NCBI RefSeq assembly: GCF_007990755.1
Contig: NZ_BJXA01000035.1
Location: 1 to 64,000, forward strand
DNA from: Nocardia ninae NBRC 108245
GTDB taxonomy: Bacteria > Actinomycetota > Actinomycetes > Mycobacteriales > Mycobacteriaceae
Length of the DNA: 64,000 nt
Direction of reading: 5' to 3'
Shown here piece after piece: positions 20,326 through 28,356 of the stretch. The notes beneath the pieces are model-generated. The model was not told the origin of the DNA and did no database searches. It was given only the letters and a program-made list of their open reading frames with translations. Every line of letters begins with the position of its first letter. Positions within the stretch are counted from its first letter, which is position 1. Position numbers and translations under genes: made by a program.

Positions 20326-22194
20326 TCACCGCAGCGCGCGAACGTTCCAAACCCACACGTCGTCCACCCGGGTCGGCCCGAAGCCGAGCAGCCGCGTCAC
20401 GGTGGCGGACAGCGTGTCGCCGTTCGCGGTCGCGGGCAGCACCAGCACGTCGGCCCGCCAGAAGTTCAGGTCGTTCAGCAGCTGCGCGCGTTCCTCGTCG
20501 CCGATCGGCGGCACCACCCCGGTGTCCTGCGCCTGCACCAGCAACGCGGTGGTCGGGCGCATCTCCGGACCGTAGATGCCTTTCTTCTGCGTCCCGGTCG
20601 GTCCGACGAAGTACCCGCCGGCCAGCGGGAAGTCGAAGCCCGCGTCGGCCTGCCAGCGCAACGCCCGCGCATCGGCCGGGCGCGGCGGCGGCACCATGAC
20701 CACCGACCCGTCGCGGACGTACTCGCGCACCGCGCCGTCGGCGAAGAACTCCGGCGTCGGCGCGCGCTCGATCACGGGCAGCACCGTCGGCACCAGCGGC
20801 AGCAGCGCACACGCGAGCGTGCCGAACCAGGCCAGCGGTCGCCAGTCGACCGGCGACTCGCGCCAGGCCCGGACCGCCCGATCGGTCGCCAGCGCGAGGA
20901 TCACCGCGATGGCGGGAATCGCCGCCATGGTCAGCCGGGACTCCAGCACCGTGTTGAGCAGCGGGACCTTTTCCGCCCAGCGCCACGGCAATTCGACGCC
21001 GGTGCTCCGCTTGCCGAGCATGGCGACCGCACCCAGTGACAGCACGCCGAACACCGCGATCACCGCGCCCGCGGCACGCACCAGGCGATCACGCCACAGC
21101 AGCGCGGCGGTGGCGGCGACGAGCAGCAGTAGCGGCCAGCCGAAGTAGGCGTTCTGCTCGGTTTCGTTGATTGCCACATATTGACCCGGCGAGAACATTC
21201 CGCCCAGCGATTCGGACGGGAACTGCACGATCGCCTTCAGGTCGTTGCCCATCGGCCCGTGATCGATCGAGCGGTAACTCTGCGGCCCGAAGAACTGCCA
21301 CCACAGCGGTATCACGGTGAGCATCAGGGTGATCACCGCCGCGAGCAGTACCGTTGGGGTGATCCGGCGCAGCGCGCGCAGCCCCAGCCGCGGCGCGTGC
21401 AGGTAGTACACGACCGCGAACAGCCCGAACGACAGCGCGAAGATCAGCAGCGGCTCCTCGCCGAGCGCGATCTGCATGGCGACGAGCAGTCCGAGCACGA
21501 CGGCATCCCGGATCCGGCTGCGCGCCCCCGCCGCACCGGCCCGCCGCGCCATCCGGATCAGGTGACCGGCGATGACCGGAAGAAGCACCAGCACAACGAA
21601 ATTGGGGTGGGCGTTGGCATGCGAGATCATCGCGGGCGCGAAGCCGCAGAACAGGCCGCCGATGCTCGCCGCGAACTTCGATTCGACGAGCTCCCTGGAG
21701 AACAGCCAGTACCAGCCGAGCGCGGTGGCGGCCAGGCCGAGGGTGAGCACGAGCACGAACGTCACCGTCGGCCCGAACAGCAGGGTGATCGGCGTGAACG
21801 GCACCCCGACCCCGAACATGGCCGTGTTGGCCATCATGTTCACCCCGGCGGGGAAGTTCTGCAGGTTCGTGCCGAGCGGGTTCTCCAGATTCGCCACCGA
21901 GTGCGCGGTGACCGCGAAGAACCACTCCCACATCGTCTGGTCCTGACCGCTCTTGATCAGGTACCCGCTCTGCGTATTGCGCCACTGCCCGGACAGGACC
22001 AGGACGGCCAGCGCGAGGTAGCCGAGTCCGGCGATCAGGTCGAACCGATTGACCCGGATGCGGGGGAGTCTTCGCCTCCGAACCGGAGCCGACGGGCCCT
22101 TCGTGAGCACTCCGGTCGCGTTGGATTTCCTATCCGCGACCCCGACCGCCGACCCGTCCAGACTGCCCAGATCGACCTGCTCTACCCGTACCAC
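20326..22194 (-). CDS. Polytopic membrane protein, GT-C glycosyltransferase-like, between aftA and emb
   Basis: A protein of about 622 residues with a basic cytoplasmic N-terminus (about 1-55), a first helix near FDLIAGLGYLALAVLVL, a long extracytoplasmic loop containing SGQDQTMWEWFFAVTAHS and NFPAGVNMMANT, then about ten further helices and a soluble C-terminal domain (about 470-622). A loop with acidic residues after helix 1 is typical of GT-C enzymes that use polyprenyl-phosphate sugars, so a sugar transfer role in the periplasm is likely but unproven; I do not recognise a named gene. GTG 22194 is chosen because AGGAG at 22205-22209 lies 10 bases upstream; a longer start at 22269 lacks such a site. 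It lies between the aftA terminator and emb, so it is probably transcribed with emb. Confidence 0.75.
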   Translation of the reverse strand: MVRVEQVDLGSLDGSAVGVADRKSNATGVLTKGPSAPVRRRRLPRIRVNRFDLIAGLGYLALAVLVLSGQWRNTQSGYLIKSGQDQTMWEWFFAVTAHSVANLENPLGTNLQNFPAGVNMMANTAMFGVGVPFTPITLLFGPTVTFVLVLTLGLAATALGWYWLFSRELVESKFAASIGGLFCGFAPAMISHANAHPNFVVLVLLPVIAGHLIRMARRAGAAGARSRIRDAVVLGLLVAMQIALGEEPLLIFALSFGLFAVVYYLHAPRLGLRALRRITPTVLLAAVITLMLTVIPLWWQFFGPQSYRSIDHGPMGNDLKAIVQFPSESLGGMFSPGQYVAINETEQNAYFGWPLLLLVAATAALLWRDRLVRAAGAVIAVFGVLSLGAVAMLGKRSTGVELPWRWAEKVPLLNTVLESRLTMAAIPAIAVILALATDRAVRAWRESPVDWRPLAWFGTLACALLPLVPTVLPVIERAPTPEFFADGAVREYVRDGSVVMVPPPRPADARALRWQADAGFDFPLAGGYFVGPTGTQKKGIYGPEMRPTTALLVQAQDTGVVPPIGDEERAQLLNDLNFWRADVLVLPATANGDTLSATVTRLLGFGPTRVDDVWVWNVRALR

Positions 22195-22287
22195 CTGCAA
22201 ACTTCTCCTACTAGCTAGCTCTAACTCAGCCGCCCACGGTAACCGAACAGGCTGTGTTGTGCCTGGCAACGGGGGCTGACGGGCGCA

Positions 22288-22335
22288 CGGAACATCGCGG
22301 ACGCGCAGGTAGCGACGCGCTTCTGCGATGTTCCG
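22288..22335 (-). terminator. Hairpin terminator after aftA
   Basis: An 11-bp perfect inverted repeat (CGGAACATCGC at 22288-22298 and its complement at 22325-22335) lies 12 bases beyond the aftA stop codon, with a GCGC-rich inner part. It should end aftA transcripts before the GT-C gene. Confidence 0.7.
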
Positions 22336-22347
22336 CGCGGAGTTGCG

Positions 22348-24375
22348 CTATCGACGGAGAGTGACCAGGGCGAACGGGCCGATGTCGGTGGTCGTGAAGC
22401 GCGGGTCGGCGAAGAGTTCCTTGGGGAAGCTGACGGTGTAGCGCTCGACGTTGGGATCGTTCGGGTAGACGTCCTTGGCGAGGCGCAAGGTGTAGGCGTC
22501 ATCACCGCGCCGGAACAAAAAGGCATCCGGAGCCCGCCACGGGCAGGCGGCCAGGGCGTCCAGCAGCGCACCGGAGGACTTCAGCTTGCTCCAGCCCTCG
22601 ATGGTCGCGGCCCGGCCGGCGAAATCGGCGAGCGGGTTGGCGTAGTGCGAGGTGAGTGCCTGGAAGCCGTAGTACGGGTAGAAGGACAGGAAGCTGGTGT
22701 CGGCGGTGAGGACCACCGTCTCCGAGCGCGGGCGGCCGGTCTGCGCGGTGAGCGTCGCGTCCACCGCCTGGTAGTGCGCGACGGCTGAGGGCGGTCGTTG
22801 ATCCGCACGTTCGCCGTTACCGTCGGTGTCGGTGTACGCGGTGGTGATCTCCGGCGCCAGAATGTGCGGGATGTTCTGAGTGAACGCGAGCGCGCCGACG
22901 ATGGCGACGGCCACCGCCGCGAGCCGGAACCGGCTCGGCTCGCCGATCGCCTGGTAGACGGCCCTGGCACCCTCGATGAAGCCGAACGCGCCCGCCGCCC
23001 CGAGCAGTACCAGCAGGACCGGCTCCAGCCGGAACGACAGCAGCGTGGTGCCTGCCGCGGTGGCGGTCATCGACAGCAGCGTCCACAGGTAGATCGCCAG
23101 CACACCGATGCCGAGCGCCTGCGCCCGTCGCGACGAGGCCGCGCGTACCACCAGCCAGATCAACCCGACCAGGCACAGCGCGCCGCGCAAGGAGAACTCC
23201 GCCATCGGGAACGCCAGCTCGGCACCGCCCTCCGGCAGGTAGTGGAACGCCGAACCGGACCTCGTCGGCACCCCGTCCAGCGCCTTCAACAGGATCGGCA
23301 GCCACACGATCAACGCGACCACCGCGGCGATCGCGGCGATTACCACCAGTCGTACCAGCGGCGGGACGGCTGCCCGCCACACCGGACGAACCGCGCCTTC
23401 GGCGGTACGAGCCCGCCGGGGATGACCGGCGAGCCGTCGTTCCCGCACCGCGAGCCACGCCGCCACCAAACCCATCAGCCCGACGGCGAAAGCCGCGACG
23501 CCGAAGTACAGCGTGTAGAAGCTCGCCGCCACACCGAGGAAGAGCCCGGTGCCGACCACCGCGCCCCAGCCGCCGGCGGTGCCGCGCGCGGTCGGTTCCT
23601 CCGGCCGGTGCAGCGCGCCCCACGCGAGGACGAGCGCGGGCGGCAACAGGATGACGATCACCGAGCTGTACGCCTCCGGCGCGGCGTATGCCACCGCGAG
23701 TGCGGTGACCGCCGCCGTGACCGCGATCGCCCAGTCCGCGCGAATCAGCTTGGACCACAGCACGAGCGAGATCACGGCCGCCACTGCGATCGACCCGATC
23801 GCATACGGCTTGAACGCCTCCCAGCCGTCCATCCCGAGCACGTTCGCGACGCGCCCGCCGATCCAGAACCAGCCCGCCGGATAGAACGGCGGCAGATCCG
23901 CATAGGTCATGTCGTGCAGCGCGGCCGTATCGGTGAGGCGGGTCAGGTATTCGGTACGAAACTCCTGATCCACCGAGACACCCAACAGGTACAGCTTGGT
24001 CGCGGCCAACGGCATGCCGAGGGTGAATGTGACAAACGTCGAAATGCCCACCCAAGAAAGCAGTTTCGCGACCCACGGCCGCGTGAACCACTTGCCCGCG
24101 CGCTGTCCGTGGCGAACCAGCGCGATCGCCGCGACCACGAAGACCGCGGCGACGACCTGTCCCACCGTTGTCAGTGCCCGAGTCACGTTGGAGGAGTTGA
24201 ACGCGGGCCACTGCACCATCGAGAACGCCACGAGCCCCACCGCGGTCACCGCGATGGCGACCAGCGCTGCCAGCATCGCCTCACCGACGCCGGACCCGAT
24301 GTGCCTGAGCAGCAACGCACCTCGCCCGCCGATGGGAGCGGGTGCTTCGCCCCGCTCGGCGACCGTGGCCGTCAT
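22348..24375 (-). CDS. aftA: AftA, galactan arabinofuranosyltransferase (priming enzyme)
   Basis: The 675-residue protein is a multi-spanning GT-C enzyme that adds the first arabinofuranose residues to galactan, using decaprenyl-phosphoryl arabinose. The family-characteristic extracytoplasmic motif EFRTEYLTRLTDTAALHDMTYADLPPFYPAGWFWIGGR appears near residues 140-180, following an N-terminal membrane region. About a dozen hydrophobic segments precede a C-terminal soluble domain (about 480-675). It sits between dprE2 and an emb-associated GT-C gene, matching Rv3792. ATG 24375 (MTATVAERGE) is chosen because GGAG lies 7 bases upstream; an ATG 36 bases earlier would add an arginine-rich stretch without a ribosome site. 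It is separated from dprE2 by 275 bases containing a hairpin. Confidence 0.93.
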   Translation of the reverse strand: MTATVAERGEAPAPIGGRGALLLRHIGSGVGEAMLAALVAIAVTAVGLVAFSMVQWPAFNSSNVTRALTTVGQVVAAVFVVAAIALVRHGQRAGKWFTRPWVAKLLSWVGISTFVTFTLGMPLAATKLYLLGVSVDQEFRTEYLTRLTDTAALHDMTYADLPPFYPAGWFWIGGRVANVLGMDGWEAFKPYAIGSIAVAAVISLVLWSKLIRADWAIAVTAAVTALAVAYAAPEAYSSVIVILLPPALVLAWGALHRPEEPTARGTAGGWGAVVGTGLFLGVAASFYTLYFGVAAFAVGLMGLVAAWLAVRERRLAGHPRRARTAEGAVRPVWRAAVPPLVRLVVIAAIAAVVALIVWLPILLKALDGVPTRSGSAFHYLPEGGAELAFPMAEFSLRGALCLVGLIWLVVRAASSRRAQALGIGVLAIYLWTLLSMTATAAGTTLLSFRLEPVLLVLLGAAGAFGFIEGARAVYQAIGEPSRFRLAAVAVAIVGALAFTQNIPHILAPEITTAYTDTDGNGERADQRPPSAVAHYQAVDATLTAQTGRPRSETVVLTADTSFLSFYPYYGFQALTSHYANPLADFAGRAATIEGWSKLKSSGALLDALAACPWRAPDAFLFRRGDDAYTLRLAKDVYPNDPNVERYTVSFPKELFADPRFTTTDIGPFALVTLRR

Positions 24376-24587
24376 CGGCCCACTCCGGCGGCCTCGACGT
24401 GCGGCAGGCACGCCGTGCCGGTGCGGCCTTCTCGGATTACTCGCATGGCATCTCCGGGTTCACTCGGGCTGAGCATTCGCGTCGGCGCCGCATGGTCTCG
24501 GTTCGAGAGCGTGCGGGGGATCGGCGATCATGCTGCCAGGTCCGGCTTCGGATGCGGCGACCTGTGCCGGTCGTGGCGAAACGAAAA

Positions 24588-24637
24588 CCGCACCTCGCCG
24601 CCCCGCGTACCGGATGCGGGATCGGATCGAGGTGCGG
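24588..24637 (-). terminator. Hairpin terminator after dprE2
   Basis: A 10-bp perfect inverted repeat (CCGCACCTCG at 24588-24597, complement at 24628-24637) contains an inner CCGC/GCGG pair. Read on the minus strand it is followed by a T-rich TTTTCGTTTCG tract and begins 13 bases after the dprE2 stop. It suggests dprE1-dprE2 and aftA are separate transcripts. Confidence 0.75.
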
Positions 24638-24650
24638 CTCGAAGCAAAAC

Positions 24651-25430
24651 TCAGATGGGCAGCTTGCGGAAGATCGGGCGCGGGATGTGGCGCAGGATCA
24701 TCATCACGTAGCGGAAGGCACCGGGTGCCCAGATCAGGTCCTTGCCCCGCTGGGAAGCCGAAACGGCAAGTGCCGCAACGTCTTCCTTGTCGACGGTGAG
24801 CGGAGCCTCCTTGACGCCGGCCGAGGCCCACGCGTCGATGGTGGTCTTGGTGCGCACCTGACCGGGCCGGATGACCAGCACGCGCGGGCCGTACGGCCGC
24901 AGCGCCTCGCCGAGGCCGAGGTAGAACCCGTCCAGGCCGGCCTTGGTCGAGCCGTAGACGAAGTTCGAGCGGCGCACCCGCTCACCGGCCGCCGAGGACA
25001 TGGCGATGATCCGGCCGTAGCCCTGCGCCTTCATCTTCTCGCCGATCAGCACGCCGACCGAAACCGCGGCGGTGTAGTTGATTCCGGCGATCTGCACGGC
25101 CTTGCGCTGGTCCTGCCACAGCTCCTCGGCATTGCCGAGCAGCCCGAACGCGACGATGGCGACATCGACGTCGCCGCCGTCCCACGCCGCGTCGATCACC
25201 TTCGGGTGGCTGTCGGTGTCGAGGGCGTCGAAGTCGATGACGTCGACCTGGCTCGCGCCCGCCGCCTTCATCTGCGCGACCGCCTCGTCGCGCAGCGGAT
25301 CGTTGGGCAGCGCGGCGAGCACGATGCGCGCGGGGCCCTTCTTCAGGTATTCCGCGCAGATCGCCAGGCCGATTTCGGAGGTCCCGCCGAGCAGCAGGAT
25401 GGCCTGCGGGTTTCCTACGGCATTGATCAC
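24651..25430 (-). CDS. dprE2: DprE2, decaprenylphosphoryl-2-keto-ribose reductase
   Basis: A 259-residue short-chain dehydrogenase that reduces the keto-intermediate from DprE1 to decaprenyl-phosphoryl-D-arabinose with NADH. The Rossmann motif is [13 protein letters not shown] near residue 15, and the catalytic Ser and Tyr-X3-Lys appear in [25 protein letters not shown]. The GTG start at 25430 overlaps the dprE1 stop by four bases (GTGA), the usual coupled arrangement, with GGAG upstream. The C-terminus ends [13 protein letters not shown], as in the mycobacterial protein. A longer reading into dprE1 is a different-frame artefact. A terminator hairpin follows 13 bases downstream. Confidence 0.95.
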   Translation of the reverse strand: MINAVGNPQAILLLGGTSEIGLAICAEYLKKGPARIVLAALPNDPLRDEAVAQMKAAGASQVDVIDFDALDTDSHPKVIDAAWDGGDVDVAIVAFGLLGNAEELWQDQRKAVQIAGINYTAAVSVGVLIGEKMKAQGYGRIIAMSSAAGERVRRSNFVYGSTKAGLDGFYLGLGEALRPYGPRVLVIRPGQVRTKTTIDAWASAGVKEAPLTVDKEDVAALAVSASQRGKDLIWAPGAFRYVMMILRHIPRPIFRKLPI

Positions 25431-26908
25431 TGCAGCTCCAGCCTTCTCGCCATATCGGACATGAAAACGCCTGTGGGATCGACGCTTCGGCGGATCTTGA
25501 TCCATTCGTCGATCCGCGGGTACATCTGGTGGAACGTCTCCGCGGTGGTTCGCGAGTCCTTCGCGGTGTACAGCCTGCCGCCGAACTCCAGCACCCGCCG
25601 GTCCAGCTCGCTGACCAGCTCGTTCAGGCCCGGCCGGATCGGGAAGTCGACACAGATGTTCCAACCCGGCATCGGGAAGCTCAATGGGGACGGATTTCCC
25701 GCGCCGAACAGCTTGAACACATTCAAGGCCGAGTAGTGACCCGACGCCTGGATGTCGATGATGATCCGCTTGAACTCTTCGACCGCTTCGGTCGGAACCA
25801 CGAACTGGTACTGCAGGAACCCGGCGGGCCCGTAGGCACGGTTCCACTCGGCGATCATGTCGAGCGGGTGGTAGAACTGCGTCAGGTTCTGCACCTTGCC
25901 GGTGTAGTTGCCGCCGAGCGCGTAATACGCCTCGCCCACCGCACCTAGGCTGAGCTTGTTCGCCGTCCAGCTCGGGAAGATGTTCGGCACCGTCATCAGC
26001 TGTGGCGCATCGAATTTCAGTGGATTCGCACGCTTGCGCTTGGGCAGTTCGTCCACCTTGGCAAGGCGGCCACGGGTGATGTTCGCCCGGCCGAGCTTCG
26101 GCAGCGGGTTCATCACGTCGAACCACGCGCTCGAATACGTGTAGTTCGCCTCGCTGCCGTCGCTGTGTGCCGCGATGGTCTCGTCCAGCGTGGTGGTCTT
26201 CACACCGTCATTGAGGAAGTACGCCGTTTCGGTGGGCGTCATCTCGATGGTCGCGCGCAGGATGATCCCGGTGAGCCCGTTGCCGCCGACGGTCGCCCAG
26301 AACAGCTTGGCGTTGCGCTTCGGGGTGATGTGCTGCACCTGCCCATCGGCGGTCAGCAGATCGATCGAGCGCACGTGGTTGCCGAAGCTGCCCTCGCTGT
26401 GATGGTTCTTACCGTGGATGTCGGAGGCGATGGCGCCGCCGATCGTCACCTGACGGGTGCCCGGCAGCACTGGAACCCAGAGCCCGAACGGCAGCGCCGC
26501 CTTCATGAGCTGGTCCAGGCTGACGCCACCGTCCACGTCGACGATCCGCGTATCGCGGTCGATCCGGTGGATATGGTTCAGCGCCGTCATATCGACGACC
26601 AGCCCGCCTGCGTTCTGCGCGTGGTCGCCGTAGGAGCGCCCGAGCCCGCGCGCGATGATGCCGCGGCGCAGGTGCGGTGGCTTCGAGTCGTTGTCCTCGG
26701 CGACCATGGCGACGGCCTTGGCGATCAGTTCTGGATCGCTGGTCGAGAGCACTTCGGAAGAGGTTGGTGCGGTGCGACCCCACCCGGTCAACGTGCGGGT
26801 GTGCGTCGGCAATGCGAACGCGTTCCCGGCGTCGGCCCCATCGTTTGTGACGGTGGTGCCGCTCTCGTTACCGGTTGTCGTGGTGGCGGTCGGAGCTTTC
26901 GTGGACAT
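25427..26908 (-). CDS. dprE1: DprE1, decaprenylphosphoryl-ribose 2'-oxidase (FAD)
   Basis: The 493-residue flavoprotein oxidises decaprenyl-phosphoryl-ribose at C2'. It has the vanillyl-alcohol-oxidase-type FAD domain with [46 protein letters not shown], and [13 protein letters not shown], then a substrate domain with [13 protein letters not shown] and [10 protein letters not shown]. Cys419 in GWNICVDF corresponds to the cysteine (387 in Mycobacterium tuberculosis) that covalently binds benzothiazinone inhibitors. About 30 extra residues at the N-terminus are Thr/Asn-rich. ATG 26908 has no clear Shine-Dalgarno site; a TAGCCT hexamer at 26917-26922 (minus strand) eight bases before it suggests a leaderless transcript. 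The gene is coupled to dprE2. Confidence 0.97.
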   Translation of the reverse strand: MSTKAPTATTTTGNESGTTVTNDGADAGNAFALPTHTRTLTGWGRTAPTSSEVLSTSDPELIAKAVAMVAEDNDSKPPHLRRGIIARGLGRSYGDHAQNAGGLVVDMTALNHIHRIDRDTRIVDVDGGVSLDQLMKAALPFGLWVPVLPGTRQVTIGGAIASDIHGKNHHSEGSFGNHVRSIDLLTADGQVQHITPKRNAKLFWATVGGNGLTGIILRATIEMTPTETAYFLNDGVKTTTLDETIAAHSDGSEANYTYSSAWFDVMNPLPKLGRANITRGRLAKVDELPKRKRANPLKFDAPQLMTVPNIFPSWTANKLSLGAVGEAYYALGGNYTGKVQNLTQFYHPLDMIAEWNRAYGPAGFLQYQFVVPTEAVEEFKRIIIDIQASGHYSALNVFKLFGAGNPSPLSFPMPGWNICVDFPIRPGLNELVSELDRRVLEFGGRLYTAKDSRTTAETFHQMYPRIDEWIKIRRSVDPTGVFMSDMARRLELQ

Positions 26909-26929
26909 CGGGATAGAGGCTACAGGTAT

Positions 26930-26945
26930 GACCGGACATCCGGTC
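26930..26945. promoter_or_regulatory. Palindrome in the dprE1/gtrA divergent promoter region
   Basis: GACCGG ACAT CCGGTC is a perfect 6-bp inverted repeat with a 4-base spacer. It lies just upstream of the presumed -10 of dprE1 and about 60 bases before the divergent GtrA gene, so it is placed like an operator. The binding protein is unknown. Confidence 0.4.
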
Positions 26946-26994
26946 GAGGTCTCTTACTCCGGAGTAGTGATCTACATATCGTTTTGGCGACCGC

Positions 26995-27000
26995 TACGCT
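26995..27000 (+). promoter_or_regulatory. -10 hexamer (TACGCT) for a leaderless GtrA gene
   Basis: TACGCT fits TANNNT and ends 6 bases before the GTG start codon at 27007, with no Shine-Dalgarno sequence in between. The -35 region is not recognisable. Confidence 0.45.
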
Positions 27001-27006
27001 CGTCGC

Positions 27007-27462
27007 GTGCATGCCGAACCCCACCTGCCGCTCCCGGCCGAGCTGCCGCTGGTCGACGAGCCGGGCGGTACCGACGTCGACCTGAAGACCCAGATCGTCC
27101 GGTTCACACTGACCGGCGGGCTGTCGGCGGTCGTCGACTTCGGGCTGTACAGCCTGCTGTTCAACGTGCTCGGGCTGCCGCGCGAGGCCGCGAAGTCGCT
27201 CAGCTTCATCGCGGGCACCACCACGGCCTACCTGATCAACCGCCGATGGACCTTCCAGGCGGCGCCGAGCCGAGCCCGGTTCGTCGCCGTGGTGATCCTC
27301 TACGCGGTCACCTTCGCCGTCCAGGTGGGTATCAACGCGGTGCTCTACGAAGCCCTGCCCGACGCCGTCTGGCGTCAGCTGCTGGCCTTCGTCGTCGCCC
27401 AGGGCACCGCCACTGTGATCAACTTCGTCGTGCAGCGCCTGGTGATCTTCAAGATCCACTAG
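27007..27462 (+). CDS. GtrA-family membrane protein, Rv3789-like
   Basis: A 151-residue protein with four predicted membrane helices (about 30-50, 60-78, 90-112, 122-145) and the GtrA signature RFTLTGGLSAVVDFGLYSLL plus YLINRRWTF and VNFVVQRLVIFK-type C-terminus. GtrA proteins have been proposed to flip polyprenyl-phosphate sugars, and Rv3789 beside dprE1 was proposed either to flip decaprenyl-phosphoryl-arabinose or to recruit AftA. The gene is divergent from dprE1, as in mycobacteria. Its GTG start is immediately preceded by a -10-like hexamer, indicating a leaderless mRNA. The function as flippase or scaffold remains an inference. Confidence 0.9.
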   Translation: MHAEPHLPLPAELPLVDEPGGTDVDLKTQIVRFTLTGGLSAVVDFGLYSLLFNVLGLPREAAKSLSFIAGTTTAYLINRRWTFQAAPSRARFVAVVILYAVTFAVQVGINAVLYEALPDAVWRQLLAFVVAQGTATVINFVVQRLVIFKIH

Positions 27463-27480
27463 GCCCGCGGGACGGCTCGA

Positions 27481-28116
27481 TCAGCGGGTGACCAGCGCGG
27501 CCACCTCGACCCGGTCGCCGCTCTCTGCTTTGGCGCCGAAGTAGTCGCCACCCTTGGCGCGGACATTGTCGGTGCCCCAGTCGCGGCGTTCGCGGTCGGC
27601 GGGGACCAGGTGCGGAATGTGCTTGCGGCAGTGGATGTAGGCCTCTTCGATGTCGACCACCACCCAGCGTTCGGCGGTGCGGCCCTTGAGGTTCTCCGGT
27701 AGCCCGGATACCGCGTTGCGCAAGGTTGCGTCGGGGATGATCCGGGCCGAGCCGTTGATGTGCAGGCCGATCAGGTCGCGCACGAAATCGATTAGCAGGA
27801 TGCCTACGTGCGGGTTCTCCAGAATGTTGCCGAGGCTGGCCAGCACCCCGTTGCCGCGGTATTCGGGGTACGCAATCGTGCGTTCGTCGATGACGTGCAG
27901 AAAACCGGGTTCGCCTGCCCGGAAGGTCGAGTCGCACTCGCCGTGTTTGTCCGCCGTGGCGATGAAGGCCATGTCCATCCGCCCGATGAACTCGATCATC
28001 GTGGGATTGAGCTGTTCGAGCACCTGGTCGTGGTAGAAACGCGCCGCTCTGTCCTGTGTGCCGTACCGCTCCTGTAGCTCGTGCTCGCCGTCACTGCCGC
28101 ACTGCGTACTGGGCAT
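27481..28116 (-). CDS. Pyridoxamine 5'-phosphate oxidase (PPOX)-family flavoprotein
   Basis: A protein of about 211 residues with a split-barrel flavin-binding fold. The core is FIGRMDMAFIATADKHGECDSTFRAGEPGFLHVIDERTIAYPEYRGNGVLASLGNILENPHVGILLIDF, followed by LIGLHINGSARII and VVVDIEEAYIHCRKHIP. Such proteins are typically FMN- or F420-dependent reductases of unknown substrate; this one belongs to the group annotated as pyridoxamine-phosphate-oxidase-related rather than true PdxH. ATG 28116 is chosen because AGAGGG lies 8 bases upstream; GTG 28125 is the alternative. It is convergent with the GtrA gene, with 18 bases between stops. The following 240 bases upstream contain no gene. Confidence 0.8.
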   Translation of the reverse strand: MPSTQCGSDGEHELQERYGTQDRAARFYHDQVLEQLNPTMIEFIGRMDMAFIATADKHGECDSTFRAGEPGFLHVIDERTIAYPEYRGNGVLASLGNILENPHVGILLIDFVRDLIGLHINGSARIIPDATLRNAVSGLPENLKGRTAERWVVVDIEEAYIHCRKHIPHLVPADRERRDWGTDNVRAKGGDYFGAKAESGDRVEVAALVTR

Positions 28117-28356
28117 CTTCGTCACCCTCTGGTAGCCGGAATCCGGATCCTGCGAGGGTTCGGCGTTGAGCCCCGCGACTAAACCGAAATCCTGTCCATG
28201 TTAAGTCCGTTCGGCCTGGCAAAACTACGAAATCCACGTTGAGAATGCACCGAATGCGTAGTTAGCGCAAGGGATTCCGAAACTTAGCTAAAAGCCGACC
28301 GGCCGGAATTATCGTCCGAGCCGGCCGACGTGCGGGAGAGGATTTCCGGACGCGCG

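Noticed and set aside
24651-26126. Apparent 491-residue fusion reaching from within dprE1 to the dprE2 end
   Set aside because: The first half is an out-of-frame reading of dprE1; dprE2 starts at GTG 25430 with a four-base overlap.
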